From the NCBI GenBank assembly GCA_001515265.1, contig LNDB01000012.1, positions 1 through 64,000 on the forward strand: a stretch of DNA of 64,000 nucleotides. Reading direction: 5' to 3'. This document shows positions 53,627 to 63,143 of this stretch, in pieces (positions within the stretch are counted from its first letter, which is position 1; every line of letters starts with the position of its first letter). This stretch comes from Candidatus Dichloromethanomonas elyunquensis. GTDB lineage: Bacteria; Bacillota; Desulfitobacteriia; Desulfitobacteriales; Syntrophobotulaceae. The position numbers and the translations under genes are program-made. Below the pieces are notes generated by a model. That model was not told where the DNA came from and made no database searches. It saw only the letters and a program-made list of their open reading frames with translations.

Positions 53627-54529
53627 ATGGCAACAGATAATATTCTGGATCTGATTGGCAATACGCCAATGGTTAGCCTGAAAAAGCTTACAGGTTTAAA
53701 TTTATTTGCCAAAGCTGAATATCTCAATCCAGGCGGAAGCATTAAAGACAGAGTTGCTAAACATATGATCGAACAGGCAGAGGCAAGGGGAGTTTTAAAA
53801 CCTGGAATGACAATCATGGAACCTACTTCAGGTAATACAGGAATAGGTATCGCCCTCGTTGGTGTTCAAAAAGGGTATAGAGTAGTTATCGTCATGCCTG
53901 AAAACATGAGTGAAGAAAGAAAAAAAATAATCCTGGCTTTAGGGGCGGAACTTATCCTGACCAAAGCGGAAGAAAGCATTGGCGGTTCCGTTTCGGAAGT
54001 CCAAAGACAAAGATCTATCGATGCAAATATTTTTGTTCCCCAACAGTTCGAAAATCCAGATAACCCTCAGATTCATTATCTTACAACTGCCTCAGAGATC
54101 TGGAATCAAATGGGAAATCATGCAGATATTTTTGTATCCGGTTTAGGCAGCGGCGGAACACTGGCCGGTATCGGCAAATTTATCAAAGAAAAGAATCCGG
54201 ATGCCAAGATCATAGCGGTTGAACCTAAAAATGTTTCCGCTCTTTTGGGGCACGAACCCGGATTGCACAAGATTCAAGGAATTGGCGATGGCTTTATCCC
54301 TCAAGTTCTTGATATAAGCCTCATCGATGAAGTTGTTGAGGTTTCAGACGATGATGCTATTCAGACGGCCAGGGATCTGGCCAAAGTCCAAGGCATTCTG
54401 GCCGGAACTTCTTCAGGGGCAAATGTCTGGGCTTCTGTTAAAATGGCTCAAAAGTTTGGCCCTGATAAAAAGATCGTAACTATTTTACCTGACAGGGTTG
54501 AAAGATATTTCAGTACGGCGCTTATCTGA
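53627..54529 (+). CDS. cysK: Cysteine synthase (O-acetylserine sulfhydrylase)
   Basis: A 300-residue PLP enzyme that joins O-acetylserine and sulfide to make cysteine. The PLP lysine is K40 in NPGGSIKDR, the substrate loop is PTSGNTGIGIA and the phosphate-binding glycines are in VSGLGSGGTLAGIG. The LPDRVERYFSTALI end is complete and of normal length. A GAGGGAG site precedes the ATG. No T-box or S-box leader is visible upstream, so control cannot be read from the sequence. Confidence 0.93.
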   Translation: MATDNILDLIGNTPMVSLKKLTGLNLFAKAEYLNPGGSIKDRVAKHMIEQAEARGVLKPGMTIMEPTSGNTGIGIALVGVQKGYRVVIVMPENMSEERKKIILALGAELILTKAEESIGGSVSEVQRQRSIDANIFVPQQFENPDNPQIHYLTTASEIWNQMGNHADIFVSGLGSGGTLAGIGKFIKEKNPDAKIIAVEPKNVSALLGHEPGLHKIQGIGDGFIPQVLDISLIDEVVEVSDDDAIQTARDLAKVQGILAGTSSGANVWASVKMAQKFGPDKKIVTILPDRVERYFSTALI

Positions 54530-54569
54530 AATATTTGACCACCCAAATCTCTAATGATCGGGTATCATT

Positions 54570-54839
54570 TTATTTCATATACCGTTTACTGTATGTCAGG
54601 CGTATAAAAGCCGAATGCAAGACGACAATAGCAGTCATGATTTTCGTAATCTCCATAAGCACAACCGCTTCAGGGTCAGCTTCGGGACTGTTTGCCGCAG
54701 ATGATGGGACAGTTGGCTGGGCGAGCGCCATTTGACCGGACATGAAGAAAAATAGCATCACACCGATGAGGACTTTCTTTAACTGCAGAATAGCACAAAG
54801 ATTGATAAAAGTTATTTTTCTCTTTAGAAATGTCAGCAT
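54570..54839 (-). CDS. Small exported/membrane protein
   Basis: An 89-residue product from the ATG after AGGAAG. It has a long N-terminal basic segment, then a hydrophobic signal (VLIGVMLFFFMSGQMALAQ) with a likely cleavage after ALAQ, and a second hydrophobic stretch (EAVVLMEITKIMTAIVVLHS) near the C-terminus. Family unknown. It is transcribed divergently from the riboswitch region. Confidence 0.5.
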   Translation of the reverse strand: MLTFLKRKITFINLCAILQLKKVLIGVMLFFFMSGQMALAQPTVPSSAANSPEADPEAVVLMEITKIMTAIVVLHSAFIRLTYSKRYMK

Positions 54840-54932
54840 GAAGTCTTCCTTTCTCATATTTTAGCGATTATGACTAAGGAAATTTTAAAAAAATAAAGTC
54901 TGAGAAAATGATGCTGAATGCCAAAAACACTA

Positions 54933-54960
54933 TTGACAATTTACAATTTAGGTATATAAT
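54933..54960 (+). promoter_or_regulatory. Promoter of the riboswitch transcript
   Basis: TTGACA at 54933-54938 and TATAAT at 54955-54960 with a 16-base spacer. Confidence 0.8.
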
Positions 54961-54981
54961 CACTTTTTGTAATCACATATT

Positions 54982-55096
54982 ACCTTGACTTCGAGTTAAG
55001 GGGAGTAGCAACGGTTATGAAACCGCAGATAGCGTCGACTAAGTAGGTTCTTTCGAACCCGGCCCTATCACCGTCATTGGTTGCAAGACCTTACCC
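54982..55096 (+). ncRNA. yybP-ykoY manganese riboswitch
   Basis: The conserved AAGGGGAGTAGC box at 54998-55009 and the closing GCAAGACCTTACCC box at 55083-55096 match the Mn2+-sensing yybP-ykoY family. Between them lie a GCAACGGTTATGAAACCG hairpin arm and a second arm with CGTCATTGG. Terminator pairing overlaps the closing box, so Mn2+ binding would disrupt termination. These riboswitches normally turn on manganese exporters; the next gene here is a PspA homologue. Confidence 0.85.
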
Positions 55097-55117
55097 AAAA
55101 TGGTAAGGTCTTTATTT
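55085..55117 (+). terminator. Riboswitch expression platform (terminator)
   Basis: AAGACCTTACC pairs with GGTAAGGTCTT over 11 bp and is followed by TTATTTAT. The 5' arm is shared with the riboswitch P1 stem, giving the on/off choice. Confidence 0.75.
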
Positions 55118-55203
55118 ATAGATATTTACCTGATTGGGAATCCGGAGTCAGAGATTTTACCAGGAGTCAGTCCGGGAAAATTTTTTTACGAAGGAGGAAA
55201 AAC

Positions 55204-55209
55204 ATGTAA
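55204..55209 (+). other. Start-stop minimal ORF (ATG TAA) with perfect ribosome site
   Basis: AAGGAGGA at 55191-55198 is followed at ideal spacing by ATG and immediately by TAA. It may be the scar of a deleted manganese-related gene or a ribosome-stalling leader element ahead of pspA. Confidence 0.45.
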
Positions 55210-55287
55210 AGACAAATAAATACTCACAAAGAATAAGCTTCAATGTAACGCCTATCTTAAAAGAGGAATTGAAGGGGGAATTTCACT

Positions 55288-55962
55288 ATGGGTTTATTTA
55301 GTCGGGTAAAAGATTTACTGGAAGCCAACATTGCTGATTTAGTGAAAAAAGCGGAAGATCCTGAAAAAATGCTGAATTTATATGTGGACCGGGCAACCGA
55401 AGAAGTCCGTAATTTTCAAATTCAAGTCAACCGTGCCGTTGCCGATAAGGTCCTCTTAGAAGAGAAAATTGAAGAACTGAACAAGCAGACCGCCCAGCGT
55501 ACCGAGCAGGCAACCCTGGCTGTAAGACAAGGAAAAGATGATCTGGCCCGGACTGCCCTCTCTTTGAAAAAAGATGCCGAGTCGGCATTAACCGACTATC
55601 AGGCGCAGCTTGCCGAACAAAGCCGGGCTGTTCAAAATTTGCAGGAAAATTTAAAAATTCTTACCGAAAAATTAGAGAAAGCTAAATCGGAGCGCAATAA
55701 TCTGGTGATGCGCCAGCGGCGTGCTGAGACCATGAAAAAAGCCAATGAGGCTGTTTCCGGCTTATCTTCCCGTGATCCTTTGGCCGATATTGACCGTATG
55801 AAAGACCGGGTGGAACAGATGGAAGCTGAAGCCAAAGCCTCTACAATAATGATGACTTCCAATAACACATTAGATGATCAATTCGCAGAACTGGAGAAGA
55901 ACAAGACCTCTCAGGAAGTAGAAGACGAGTTGGCCAAGCTTAAAGCGGAACTCAACAAATAA
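55288..55962 (+). CDS. pspA: PspA/IM30 phage-shock family protein
   Basis: A 224-residue, nearly all-helical coiled-coil protein with AAGGGGGAATTTC ahead of the ATG. The N-terminal MGLFSRVKDLLEANIADLV amphipathic helix and the following KAEDPEKMLNLYVDRATEEV are PspA/Vipp1 hallmarks. PspA oligomers line and repair the inner face of stressed membranes. The next gene encodes a Tim44-like anchored protein, 54 bases downstream. The upstream manganese riboswitch may control the pair. Confidence 0.92.
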   Translation: MGLFSRVKDLLEANIADLVKKAEDPEKMLNLYVDRATEEVRNFQIQVNRAVADKVLLEEKIEELNKQTAQRTEQATLAVRQGKDDLARTALSLKKDAESALTDYQAQLAEQSRAVQNLQENLKILTEKLEKAKSERNNLVMRQRRAETMKKANEAVSGLSSRDPLADIDRMKDRVEQMEAEAKASTIMMTSNNTLDDQFAELEKNKTSQEVEDELAKLKAELNK

Positions 55963-56016
55963 TCCAGTCCTTCAGTCTTTTAAGGCTAAAGTGAAAATAG
56001 GTGAAGGTGAACGGTT

Positions 56017-56961
56017 ATGAAAACGTGGGCAAAGAAAATAGGGATAATCTTTTTGGCTCTGACTTTATGGCTGACTCAAGCCTCCATCGCTCTAGCCCGG
56101 GCGGGCGGCGGGGTCGGCGGAAGTACGGGAGGAAGTTCCGGAAGGTCCTTCAGTGGGGGAGGATCTTTTGGCGGCAATTCCAGCGGCGGATCATTGGGTG
56201 GCGGAGGATTTCACTTTTCTCCCTTCTTCTTCGGGGGAGGCTGGGGATGGGGAGGCGGTTCATCCGGAGGGTTCATTGCTTTGATCTTCATCATCGTGAT
56301 CCTCTACATCGTTTTTAAAGCTATACGGTCTAACAATATGAGGGGAAGAGGTTCCGGCAGGAAAGGTTCCGGCAAGCCCCGAATGGAAGATATCCCACCG
56401 GATACTCCGGTCGATTTAAACGGTGAGATCATCAGTAACGACAGCAACGACCAGCGTTTTGCCAAAGCAGTTTCCTTTACACGCGAAAATATGCGCTATT
56501 TTGCAGAGACTTTTCCGCGTTGGGACAGGGACTATTTAACCGGACGGGTACGTCAAGTCTTTTACTGGTTTCAGGATGCCTGGAGCAGAAAGGATCTGTC
56601 AAAAGCTGACGAGTATCTGGCTTCGGAATTAATTCGCGGGTACCGCACCGACCTGGAGAACATGAAAGGCCGCGGCGAACGGAATATGATCAAGGACCCC
56701 GTTCTCAACGCTGATGACATCACGTTCATCCATAGTCACCTGAGTGAGGATAACGAGCACTTCGTTGTGATGATCTGGGCAAACCTGATCGATTATACAA
56801 TTGATTCCCAAGGCCGCACTGTTTCAGGAGATGATGCCAATCGCCTCTATTTTACTGAATTTTGGGAATTCAAATGGCTGAATGAAAACTGGGTTCTCTC
56901 CAAAATCTATCAGGAAGATGCCCTGGAAATTGCGAAGATCGCCCGCGGGGATGAACAGTAG
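56017..56961 (+). CDS. Tim44-like domain protein with Gly/Ser-rich exported region
   Basis: A 314-residue protein. A signal-like N-terminus (about residues 5-28), a glycine/serine-rich stretch (GGGVGGSTGGSSGRSFSGGG region, about 30-85) and a membrane segment (about 87-105) precede a C-terminal NTF2/Tim44-like domain (about 145-310), marked by YLTGRVRQVFYWFQDAWSR and YFTEFWEFKWLNENWVLSKI. Such proteins often travel with PspA-type genes and may bind membrane lipids or monitor envelope state. Operon with pspA, closed by a terminator. Confidence 0.8.
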   Translation: MKTWAKKIGIIFLALTLWLTQASIALARAGGGVGGSTGGSSGRSFSGGGSFGGNSSGGSLGGGGFHFSPFFFGGGWGWGGGSSGGFIALIFIIVILYIVFKAIRSNNMRGRGSGRKGSGKPRMEDIPPDTPVDLNGEIISNDSNDQRFAKAVSFTRENMRYFAETFPRWDRDYLTGRVRQVFYWFQDAWSRKDLSKADEYLASELIRGYRTDLENMKGRGERNMIKDPVLNADDITFIHSHLSEDNEHFVVMIWANLIDYTIDSQGRTVSGDDANRLYFTEFWEFKWLNENWVLSKIYQEDALEIAKIARGDEQ

Positions 56962-57005
56962 CCGCATGAAATATTTTGTAGACGGTTTGTTCCTAATTAA
57001 CATGT

Positions 57006-57043
57006 AACCGCTTGGATGTAAGTTTCAAGCGGTTTTCTATTTT
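57006..57043 (+). terminator. Terminator after the pspA operon
   Basis: AACCGCTTG and CAAGCGGTT form a 9-bp stem followed by TTCTATTTT. Confidence 0.85.
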
Positions 57044-57105
57044 ATTGAATAATGTCTTATTGAGTGCAAAGACTAAACAAATAAAACAGGAAAGGACAAT
57101 CATCT

Positions 57106-57240
57106 ATGGGAAAGCATAAAAAGAACGCTAGGCCAAAATCATCTGAAACAGTTCGCGATCCGCACTACACAGAATTTGACACCCAAAAAGAGCGTAATAT
57201 TCAGAAGCGGATTAAAATGAACAAACCGTCCCATCCTTAA
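57106..57240 (+). CDS. Very small basic protein (44 aa)
   Basis: A clean frame from ATG to TAA with CAGGAAAGGA 10 bases before the start. The product is strongly basic and hydrophilic (start GKHKKNARPKSS; RDPHYTEFDTQKERNIQKR). It resembles the style of small conserved clostridial or spore-associated proteins, but I cannot name a family. It stands alone between terminator and chemoreceptor gene. Confidence 0.55.
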   Translation: MGKHKKNARPKSSETVRDPHYTEFDTQKERNIQKRIKMNKPSHP

Positions 57241-57457
57241 TCAATAGAAGAGGCAAAGTCAGATTAGAGTGGGGGTTGCACTTTATTGCTCATCATATGA
57301 GGAAGAGGTAAAATATAGCTAAACTTGTTGAACTTTGGAAAATATGGTAAGAAAAAAATAAAATTAAGAAGGAAATGAGTCATTAATAGAGAATATACTA
57401 TGAAAAATTTACCTTATTTTTAAATAGACTGGATTTAATCAGAGAAGGGGATAATGT

Positions 57458-59452
57458 ATGAGTTTAAGCAAGAAAATCATTCTGCCTGTTATTGTTATGA
57501 TGTTTTTTGGAGTTCTGATGATTGAGTTTAGCATCTACTATACCATCAATAAGTCCCTCGGTGATTTTTTTCAGCAAAAAGTAGATAACAAGAGTATGAT
57601 TCTAAACAATGAAATTAAGAAAATGGAAGATAATGCTTTCAATTCCGTGGATTGGTTAGTGGGTTCTGCCCGGCTTATCGCAGCAATTAAAACCCATGAC
57701 AGTAATACTGCTGTTGAATTAGGTCAGGTCGCCATGAAATCCTTTGGAATGGATACTTTCGTTATTACGGATCCGGAAGGGAAAGTTTTTATTCGAGCCA
57801 ATCAGCCCAATAATTTTGGCGACAGTATTGCGGATCAGATCAATATACAAAAAGCCTTACAAGGCGAAAAGAGTGTTGGGATTGAAGAAGGAAAAACGGA
57901 TACATTCTCTATTCTAGCAGGTTGCCCGATAAAAGATACCAATGGCCAGATCATTGGCGTACTGTCCACTGGCTATATTCTCAGCAAGGATGTGTTTGTG
58001 GACAAATTAAAAGCCCTTCTCGATTCCGAAATTACGATTTTTGCAGGCAACCAAAGAATTATGACAACGCTTTTGGATGCTCAAGGGAATCGAATTATCG
58101 GAACTACGCTGGAAAATACGCAAATTCTGGATACTGTTCTGCAAAACGGATCCATCTATTATGGAAACACCACCATTCAGGACCACCTTTACTTAGCAGC
58201 GTATATGCCTATTGTTGATGTCAATCAAAAAGTTGTGGGGATGTTTTTTGTAGGAGATAATAGTGACCTGATCGGCAACTTGGTTTGGATGACCAGTCAA
58301 CGGTTAGGATTTGTTACTATCGGAGTAGCCATTGTCATGATCTTCTTAATCATCCTGATCGTTCGAAAAGTCTTTATCAAACCGTTAGGCGAATTACTGG
58401 CCATCCTCAAAGGCGCTGCAGAAGGGAGAGGAAATTTGACTCTGAGAGTTCAAGAACAATCCCAAGATGAGTTAGGAGAACTTGGAAGATACTTCAACCT
58501 ATTTTTACAGCAAATCAGGGACTTAATCCGCAAAGTGTCAAATTCGGCGGACCAAGTAAGCAGCTCTTCCAAACAAATGGCCATGAGCACGGAGGAAACG
58601 ACCAAGGCCGCGGAAGAAGTCGCCATGACCATATCCAATATGGCCTCCGGCGCTGCAACCCAATCATCTTCCGTCCAAAACGGCAGGGAAATGATCGAAT
58701 CAATTAGTGAGGAAATTATTTATATCAATAAAAGTATTGAAAACTATTTAACCATTACCGGGAAATCGCAAGAAGCTGTGGAAAAAGGACTTGATTCCAT
58801 AGTCAGCCAAGTGAACGCCATGGAAGCAAACAAAAAGGCTTCCGGTGCCGTGTTGGAACAGGTAAATTTACTGGCCAATAAATCCCAGGAAATTGGGCAG
58901 ATAATTGAAGTCATTAATTCTATTGCGGAGCAAACAAATTTGCTTTCCCTCAATGCTGCAATTGAAGCCGCCAGAGCCGGCGAACATGGAAGAGGATTTG
59001 CGGTCGTAGCCGATGAAGTTCGTAAACTGGCGGAACAATCAGCGGATTCTACCAAAGAGATTGCCGTCATTGTTAATCAAATTCAAAATATGGTTGGGAA
59101 AGCCAAGGTTGATGTTGAACGCTCCAGTAAAACGGTACTGATTCAGGAGATGGCCGTCAATGAAAGCAAAACCCATTTCGATATGATTCAAAGCTCTTTT
59201 AACCATGTTATAAAAGAAACGGACATTATTTCTAAGGCTACACGAAAGTTAGAATCCAGTGTCCAAAATATTGTTGAAAACATCAATCAAATTGCCGTTG
59301 TATCGGAGCAAAGTGTTGCCATCACCCAGGAAGCTTCAGCAGCAACCCAGGAACAAACGGCCTCTATGGAAGAAATTGCAGCCAGTACACATCAAATAAG
59401 CTCTTTAGCTGAAGCATTGTTGAAGGATGTTCAAAAATTTATTGTCGATTAA
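57458..59452 (+). CDS. Methyl-accepting chemotaxis protein
   Basis: A 664-residue receptor: membrane segment about 8-28, an extracellular Cache-type sensing domain (about 35-275, with [15 protein letters not shown] and [17 protein letters not shown]), membrane segment about 283-304, HAMP about 305-360 and the signalling helix bundle to 664. The tip [20 protein letters not shown] and [15 protein letters not shown] are intact, so it should signal to CheW/CheA. There is no C-terminal CheR-binding pentapeptide. Cache domains bind small acids, amino acids or similar ligands. Single gene with its own terminator. Confidence 0.93.
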   Translation: MSLSKKIILPVIVMMFFGVLMIEFSIYYTINKSLGDFFQQKVDNKSMILNNEIKKMEDNAFNSVDWLVGSARLIAAIKTHDSNTAVELGQVAMKSFGMDTFVITDPEGKVFIRANQPNNFGDSIADQINIQKALQGEKSVGIEEGKTDTFSILAGCPIKDTNGQIIGVLSTGYILSKDVFVDKLKALLDSEITIFAGNQRIMTTLLDAQGNRIIGTTLENTQILDTVLQNGSIYYGNTTIQDHLYLAAYMPIVDVNQKVVGMFFVGDNSDLIGNLVWMTSQRLGFVTIGVAIVMIFLIILIVRKVFIKPLGELLAILKGAAEGRGNLTLRVQEQSQDELGELGRYFNLFLQQIRDLIRKVSNSADQVSSSSKQMAMSTEETTKAAEEVAMTISNMASGAATQSSSVQNGREMIESISEEIIYINKSIENYLTITGKSQEAVEKGLDSIVSQVNAMEANKKASGAVLEQVNLLANKSQEIGQIIEVINSIAEQTNLLSLNAAIEAARAGEHGRGFAVVADEVRKLAEQSADSTKEIAVIVNQIQNMVGKAKVDVERSSKTVLIQEMAVNESKTHFDMIQSSFNHVIKETDIISKATRKLESSVQNIVENINQIAVVSEQSVAITQEASAATQEQTASMEEIAASTHQISSLAEALLKDVQKFIVD

Positions 59453-59475
59453 ATCGTTATTTGTAAAAAGAGAAG

Positions 59476-59514
59476 AAGGTATCGCTAAACTCTTCAGCAG
59501 CGATACCTTTTTTG
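59476..59514 (+). terminator. Terminator after the chemoreceptor
   Basis: AAGGTATCGCT pairs with AGCGATACCTT over 11 bp and is followed by a T-rich run. Confidence 0.9.
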
Positions 59515-59697
59515 ATTTTACTTGGTAACGGGAATTTAATTTAAGAATAAACAGGAGATGCAAAAATTAAGGAGAATAATAAAGAAATATGCTGAAAATA
59601 ACCAGTGTTACTAATAAAATAGAAATTTTCGTAAACGGTAAGATATAGGACTTGGCAGAGCAGAAAATATTAAACTAAAAGGAAGTGGTTATTTTTT

Positions 59698-61824
59698 ATG
59701 AAAAAATTATTACTTGTACTCGCTGTTTTCTTTGCTTTTCTTTTCAATACACCTTTTCCAGCTTCAGCCAGTCCCTTGGTATACGCGACTGATCGCTTAT
59801 CCGGTCAGGACAGAATCGAAACATCTCTTAGCATTTCCCAAAAAGGGTGGTCTTCAGCCCAAACCGTTATCTTATGCGAATACGCCGACTATCCCGATTC
59901 CATTGCGGCTGCACCTTTTGCCGTCAGCCAGGATGCACCGATCCTGCTGACTGGAGGAGAAACCCTGGATCCGCGTGTCATCAGTGAACTGCAGCGTTTG
60001 AAGCCCCAAAAAATAATTCTTTTGGGCGGAACGGGTTGTCTGACACCATCCATTGAAAAAGAAGTGGAGAGATATACATTAAGCTGGGAACGGATCGGCG
60101 GCTTAGACCGTTATGAAACATCTGTTCTGCTTGCGGGCAGATTGACCAGTGATTCCCTGATTATTGCCAACGGAGATAATTTTCCTGATGCCTTGTCCGC
60201 TGCGAGCTATGCCGGGATACACAGAATTCCTATTGTTCTTACGAGTAAAACCCTGCCTTCATCCGTGGCCGATTACTGCGAAACCAACCATCCCGAACAC
60301 ATCATGGTGATTGGCGGGGAGCGGGCCGTTCCTACGGAATCCTTAAGTCAAAACCATCTTGCGATCGAGACCCGTTTAGGCGGCCAGGACAGATATGAAA
60401 CTAATTCTCAAATTGTTGCTTATATGAAAAACTCAGCACCGGCCGATGATTTGTTTCTCGCATCCGGCTTGAATTTCCCGGACGCCATAGCCGGGACAGT
60501 ACTGGCGTCCAAACTCAAAGCTCCGTTATTACTAACGGAAAAAGAAGACATCCCGCCCGCAATCTACACGATTATGCGGGAACATATGAAAGTGGAACCC
60601 GCAATCGCCACCGTCAAATTCGGGAAGGGGAAAATAACTGCTTCCGGGGGGCTAAACCTGCGGGATACACCTTCAGCTTCCGGAAAAGCACTGCAAGTCA
60701 TCCCCCAGGGAACAACCATAGAAATCACTTCGAAACAAGGGCAATGGTACCAAACCTCCTATCATGATAAAACGGGATGGATATCCGCCGAGTTCGTAAC
60801 AATTACTCAGACCTATAAACAGGGAAAAATCACGGCTTCCGGAGGGTTAAATCTCAGGGAAACCGCCTCTGTGTCCTCAGACATCCTTGCAACAATACCT
60901 CAAGGTACAACAATACCTATAACCGGCGATCAAAATCAGTGGTATAAAACGGCCTACCAGGGAACACCGGGTTGGGTTTCTAAAGAATTCGTGACTATTT
61001 TATCCGAAGAGAGTTCCCGTTCAAGTCCCGAAACTGTTGATTTAAGTGCCAATGGCAGAGTATATATTTTAGGAGGCTTTGGAGTCGTTAGTGAGAATAC
61101 CGAAAATATTATTGAAGGGAAAGCGGTTTCAACATATCAAGATAATCAGAGGGAATTTCCGTCTTTACCTGAAAAACTTACCGGAGCTGCGACCTATGAT
61201 CCCGCTAAAGAAGTACTCCTTGATCCGTTTGAGGGAATCAGCAGCAGTCTAAAAGGAAAGAAGATCATGATTGACCCGGGTCATGGGGGTCCGGATACCG
61301 GGGCGATTGGTCCGAACGATACCTATGAGAAGAATAACAATTTGGCAATCGCTGTGTACTTAAAAGATATCCTGACAGAAGCAGGGGCAATTGTCAGCAT
61401 GACAAGAACGAAAGATATTTCACCTGCCCCTGAATATACAGAAACCGCTGATTTGGAAGCCAGAGTAAACATGGCCAACGGAACCAATCCGGATTTGTTT
61501 ATCTCGATTCACAACAATGCACGATCAAATTCGGAAACTACAGGAACAGCAACTTATTATTCCAGTCAGAATCCCCGGGCAGATGTAAGCGCCAAACTGG
61601 CGGAGGTCATGGAAAATACGGTTACCGCAACCTTAAATACGAATAAAGAAGGCGTTCGAAAGGCTGATTTTTATGTGCTGGCTTATACCAAAATGCCTTC
61701 CGTATTAGTTGAAGTGGCCTATATTTCAAATCCTTATGAAGAAGCGCGCTTGCAAAATCCGGTCTTCCAAAAAAATGTAGCGACTGCCGTCTTTCACGGA
61801 ATTAACACGTTTTACACACCGTAG
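59698..61824 (+). CDS. Cell-wall amidase with CWB2 and SH3 domains
   Basis: A secreted 708-residue protein with a signal peptide (cleavage near PASA). CWB2 repeats start at DRLSGQDRIETSLSI, RIGGLDRYETSVLLAG and RLGGQDRYETNSQIV. The third repeat lacks its VYILGG end: two SH3b domains (about residues 310-372 and 378-438, GKITASGGLNLR each) intervene, and VYILGGFGVVSENTENII appears afterwards (about 455-475). The C-terminal Amidase_3 domain (about 520-708) has zinc/catalytic residues in DPGHGGPDTG, TYEKNNNLA, ISIHNNA and VLVEVAYISN. It would cleave MurNAc-L-Ala bonds while bound to wall polymers. Confidence 0.88.
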   Translation: MKKLLLVLAVFFAFLFNTPFPASASPLVYATDRLSGQDRIETSLSISQKGWSSAQTVILCEYADYPDSIAAAPFAVSQDAPILLTGGETLDPRVISELQRLKPQKIILLGGTGCLTPSIEKEVERYTLSWERIGGLDRYETSVLLAGRLTSDSLIIANGDNFPDALSAASYAGIHRIPIVLTSKTLPSSVADYCETNHPEHIMVIGGERAVPTESLSQNHLAIETRLGGQDRYETNSQIVAYMKNSAPADDLFLASGLNFPDAIAGTVLASKLKAPLLLTEKEDIPPAIYTIMREHMKVEPAIATVKFGKGKITASGGLNLRDTPSASGKALQVIPQGTTIEITSKQGQWYQTSYHDKTGWISAEFVTITQTYKQGKITASGGLNLRETASVSSDILATIPQGTTIPITGDQNQWYKTAYQGTPGWVSKEFVTILSEESSRSSPETVDLSANGRVYILGGFGVVSENTENIIEGKAVSTYQDNQREFPSLPEKLTGAATYDPAKEVLLDPFEGISSSLKGKKIMIDPGHGGPDTGAIGPNDTYEKNNNLAIAVYLKDILTEAGAIVSMTRTKDISPAPEYTETADLEARVNMANGTNPDLFISIHNNARSNSETTGTATYYSSQNPRADVSAKLAEVMENTVTATLNTNKEGVRKADFYVLAYTKMPSVLVEVAYISNPYEEARLQNPVFQKNVATAVFHGINTFYTP

Positions 61825-61986
61825 ATCTAAGGAGACTATATAAAAAGAATTTGCCGTGAAGGACAACGTCTGAGATATGGCAATAGATTGAATAGCGTTT
61901 ATCCTGTGTCATGTGATTCGGAAAATAAGGAAATATCCTGCAGGAAATAAAGGAAAAAATCAGGGATTTGACGAATAAAAGAAAAG

Positions 61987-62130
61987 TTGAATGTGTTAGA
62001 CAAAGAAGACGCACCAGTAAAAAGTGTTCCATCGTTTCAAGATGAAGGTGGACGAACCTATAAGAAACGACCTGAATATTCTTCTGAGGAAGATATTTAC
62101 TGCAAACAAGAAAAAGTTGCCAAACCATGA
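61987..62130 (+). CDS. Possible 47-aa hydrophilic protein
   Basis: A TTG-started frame encodes a charged peptide (VLDKEDAPVKSVPSFQDEGG ... EEDIYCKQEKVAKP) and ends one base before a terminator hairpin at 62131-62158. There is no convincing ribosome site, and the rest of the 61825-62257 region holds no other gene. It may be a small gene or the decayed end of one. Confidence 0.3.
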   Translation: MNVLDKEDAPVKSVPSFQDEGGRTYKKRPEYSSEEDIYCKQEKVAKP

Positions 62131-62160
62131 AGGTGTTGCAAAGCTAGCAGCACCTTTTAG
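62131..62160 (+). terminator. Terminator
   Basis: AAGGTGTTGC and GCAGCACCTT pair (one mismatch) and are followed by TT; it closes the amidase transcript or the small frame before it. Confidence 0.6.
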
Positions 62161-62257
62161 CTTATAAATTAATAGCTCATTCATTTAACTTGATTCAGGT
62201 TGTGTTTAGTTGACAATAGATATTTATTGTTATATATTATTTTTGGGAAGTGATACT

Positions 62258-63016
62258 ATGGGGAAATTGCTTACGGCTCAGGAACTGGCCGAAATGTTGA
62301 ATTTATCGGTCGAAACAATTTGGAGGTATACCCGCCAGAAAAAAATCCCCGCAGTGGAACTGGGGGAAAAGCAATACCGATATGAAAAAGAAGCGGTAAT
62401 GGCTGCTTTGACAGGAGGAGGGATGCTTGTCCAAGAAGAACGTCCTGTATACGCCAGGCAAAAAGGATATACCTATGAGGATTATTTGAAACTTCCGGAG
62501 GAACCAGGCTACCGGTATGAAATTCTGGAAGGTTTTTTGGTAAAAGAACCTTCACCAACGAAGCATCACCAGCGAGTCTCACGCGAACTTGTTCGTCAGT
62601 TGATGTTTTATTTTGATCAATTTGATCCTGAAGGTGAACTCTTCTATGCGCCTCTGGACGTTACTTTGACAAGTATAAATGTATTGCAGCCGGATATCTT
62701 ATTTATTTCTGGCAGCCGGAAAGGAATTATATACGAGGACCGTATCGATGGCCCCTGTGATTTGGTGGTGGAAATTATGTCCCCGACAAACCGTCGGAAG
62801 GATCGCTTGCAGAAGATGGAAATCTACCGCAAGGCAGAAATCCCGCATTATTGGCTCGTTGACCCTGAAGAGAATACTTTGGAAGCTTTTATGCTTCGGG
62901 GGGAAATTTATGCCCTGATGGCCGCAGGCGGGCCCGGTGATCAATTTACGCATCCTGATTTTCCGGGGTTGGATTTGAATCTTGACAGAATATTTCGCAG
63001 ACCTTTGATCAGGTAA
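62258..63016 (+). CDS. Uma2-type restriction-like nuclease fused to an excisionase-type HTH
   Basis: About 252 residues from ATG 62258 behind GGAAGTGAT. Residues 1-50 are a MerR/Xis-like helix-turn-helix (LTAQELAEMLNLSVETIWRY). Residues about 70-240 form a Uma2 (DUF820) PD-(D/E)xK-fold domain: EPGYRYEILEG start, LQPDILFISG with the active Asp and DLVVEIMSPTNRRKDRLQK with the Glu and Lys. Uma2 proteins are common in cyanobacteria and some anaerobes, and their biological role is unclear. The added HTH would give sequence-specific DNA targeting. Confidence 0.82.
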   Translation: MGKLLTAQELAEMLNLSVETIWRYTRQKKIPAVELGEKQYRYEKEAVMAALTGGGMLVQEERPVYARQKGYTYEDYLKLPEEPGYRYEILEGFLVKEPSPTKHHQRVSRELVRQLMFYFDQFDPEGELFYAPLDVTLTSINVLQPDILFISGSRKGIIYEDRIDGPCDLVVEIMSPTNRRKDRLQKMEIYRKAEIPHYWLVDPEENTLEAFMLRGEIYALMAAGGPGDQFTHPDFPGLDLNLDRIFRRPLIR

Positions 63017-63143
63017 TTTTTAATACGCCAATATCAGCGGAATTACAACAAAATGACATAAATATCTGTTTGTACTTACATAACGGACCTATCTCGGTGT
63101 CGTAATAGTCATCTATGTTGGAATACTTGTCAAAATCATTTTA

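Noticed and set aside
59589-59648. 19-codon frame with an AAGGAGA site ahead of the amidase gene
   Set aside because: Spacing is long and the product too short to judge; it may be the relic of a gene with an NGK-type stalk domain but cannot be supported.
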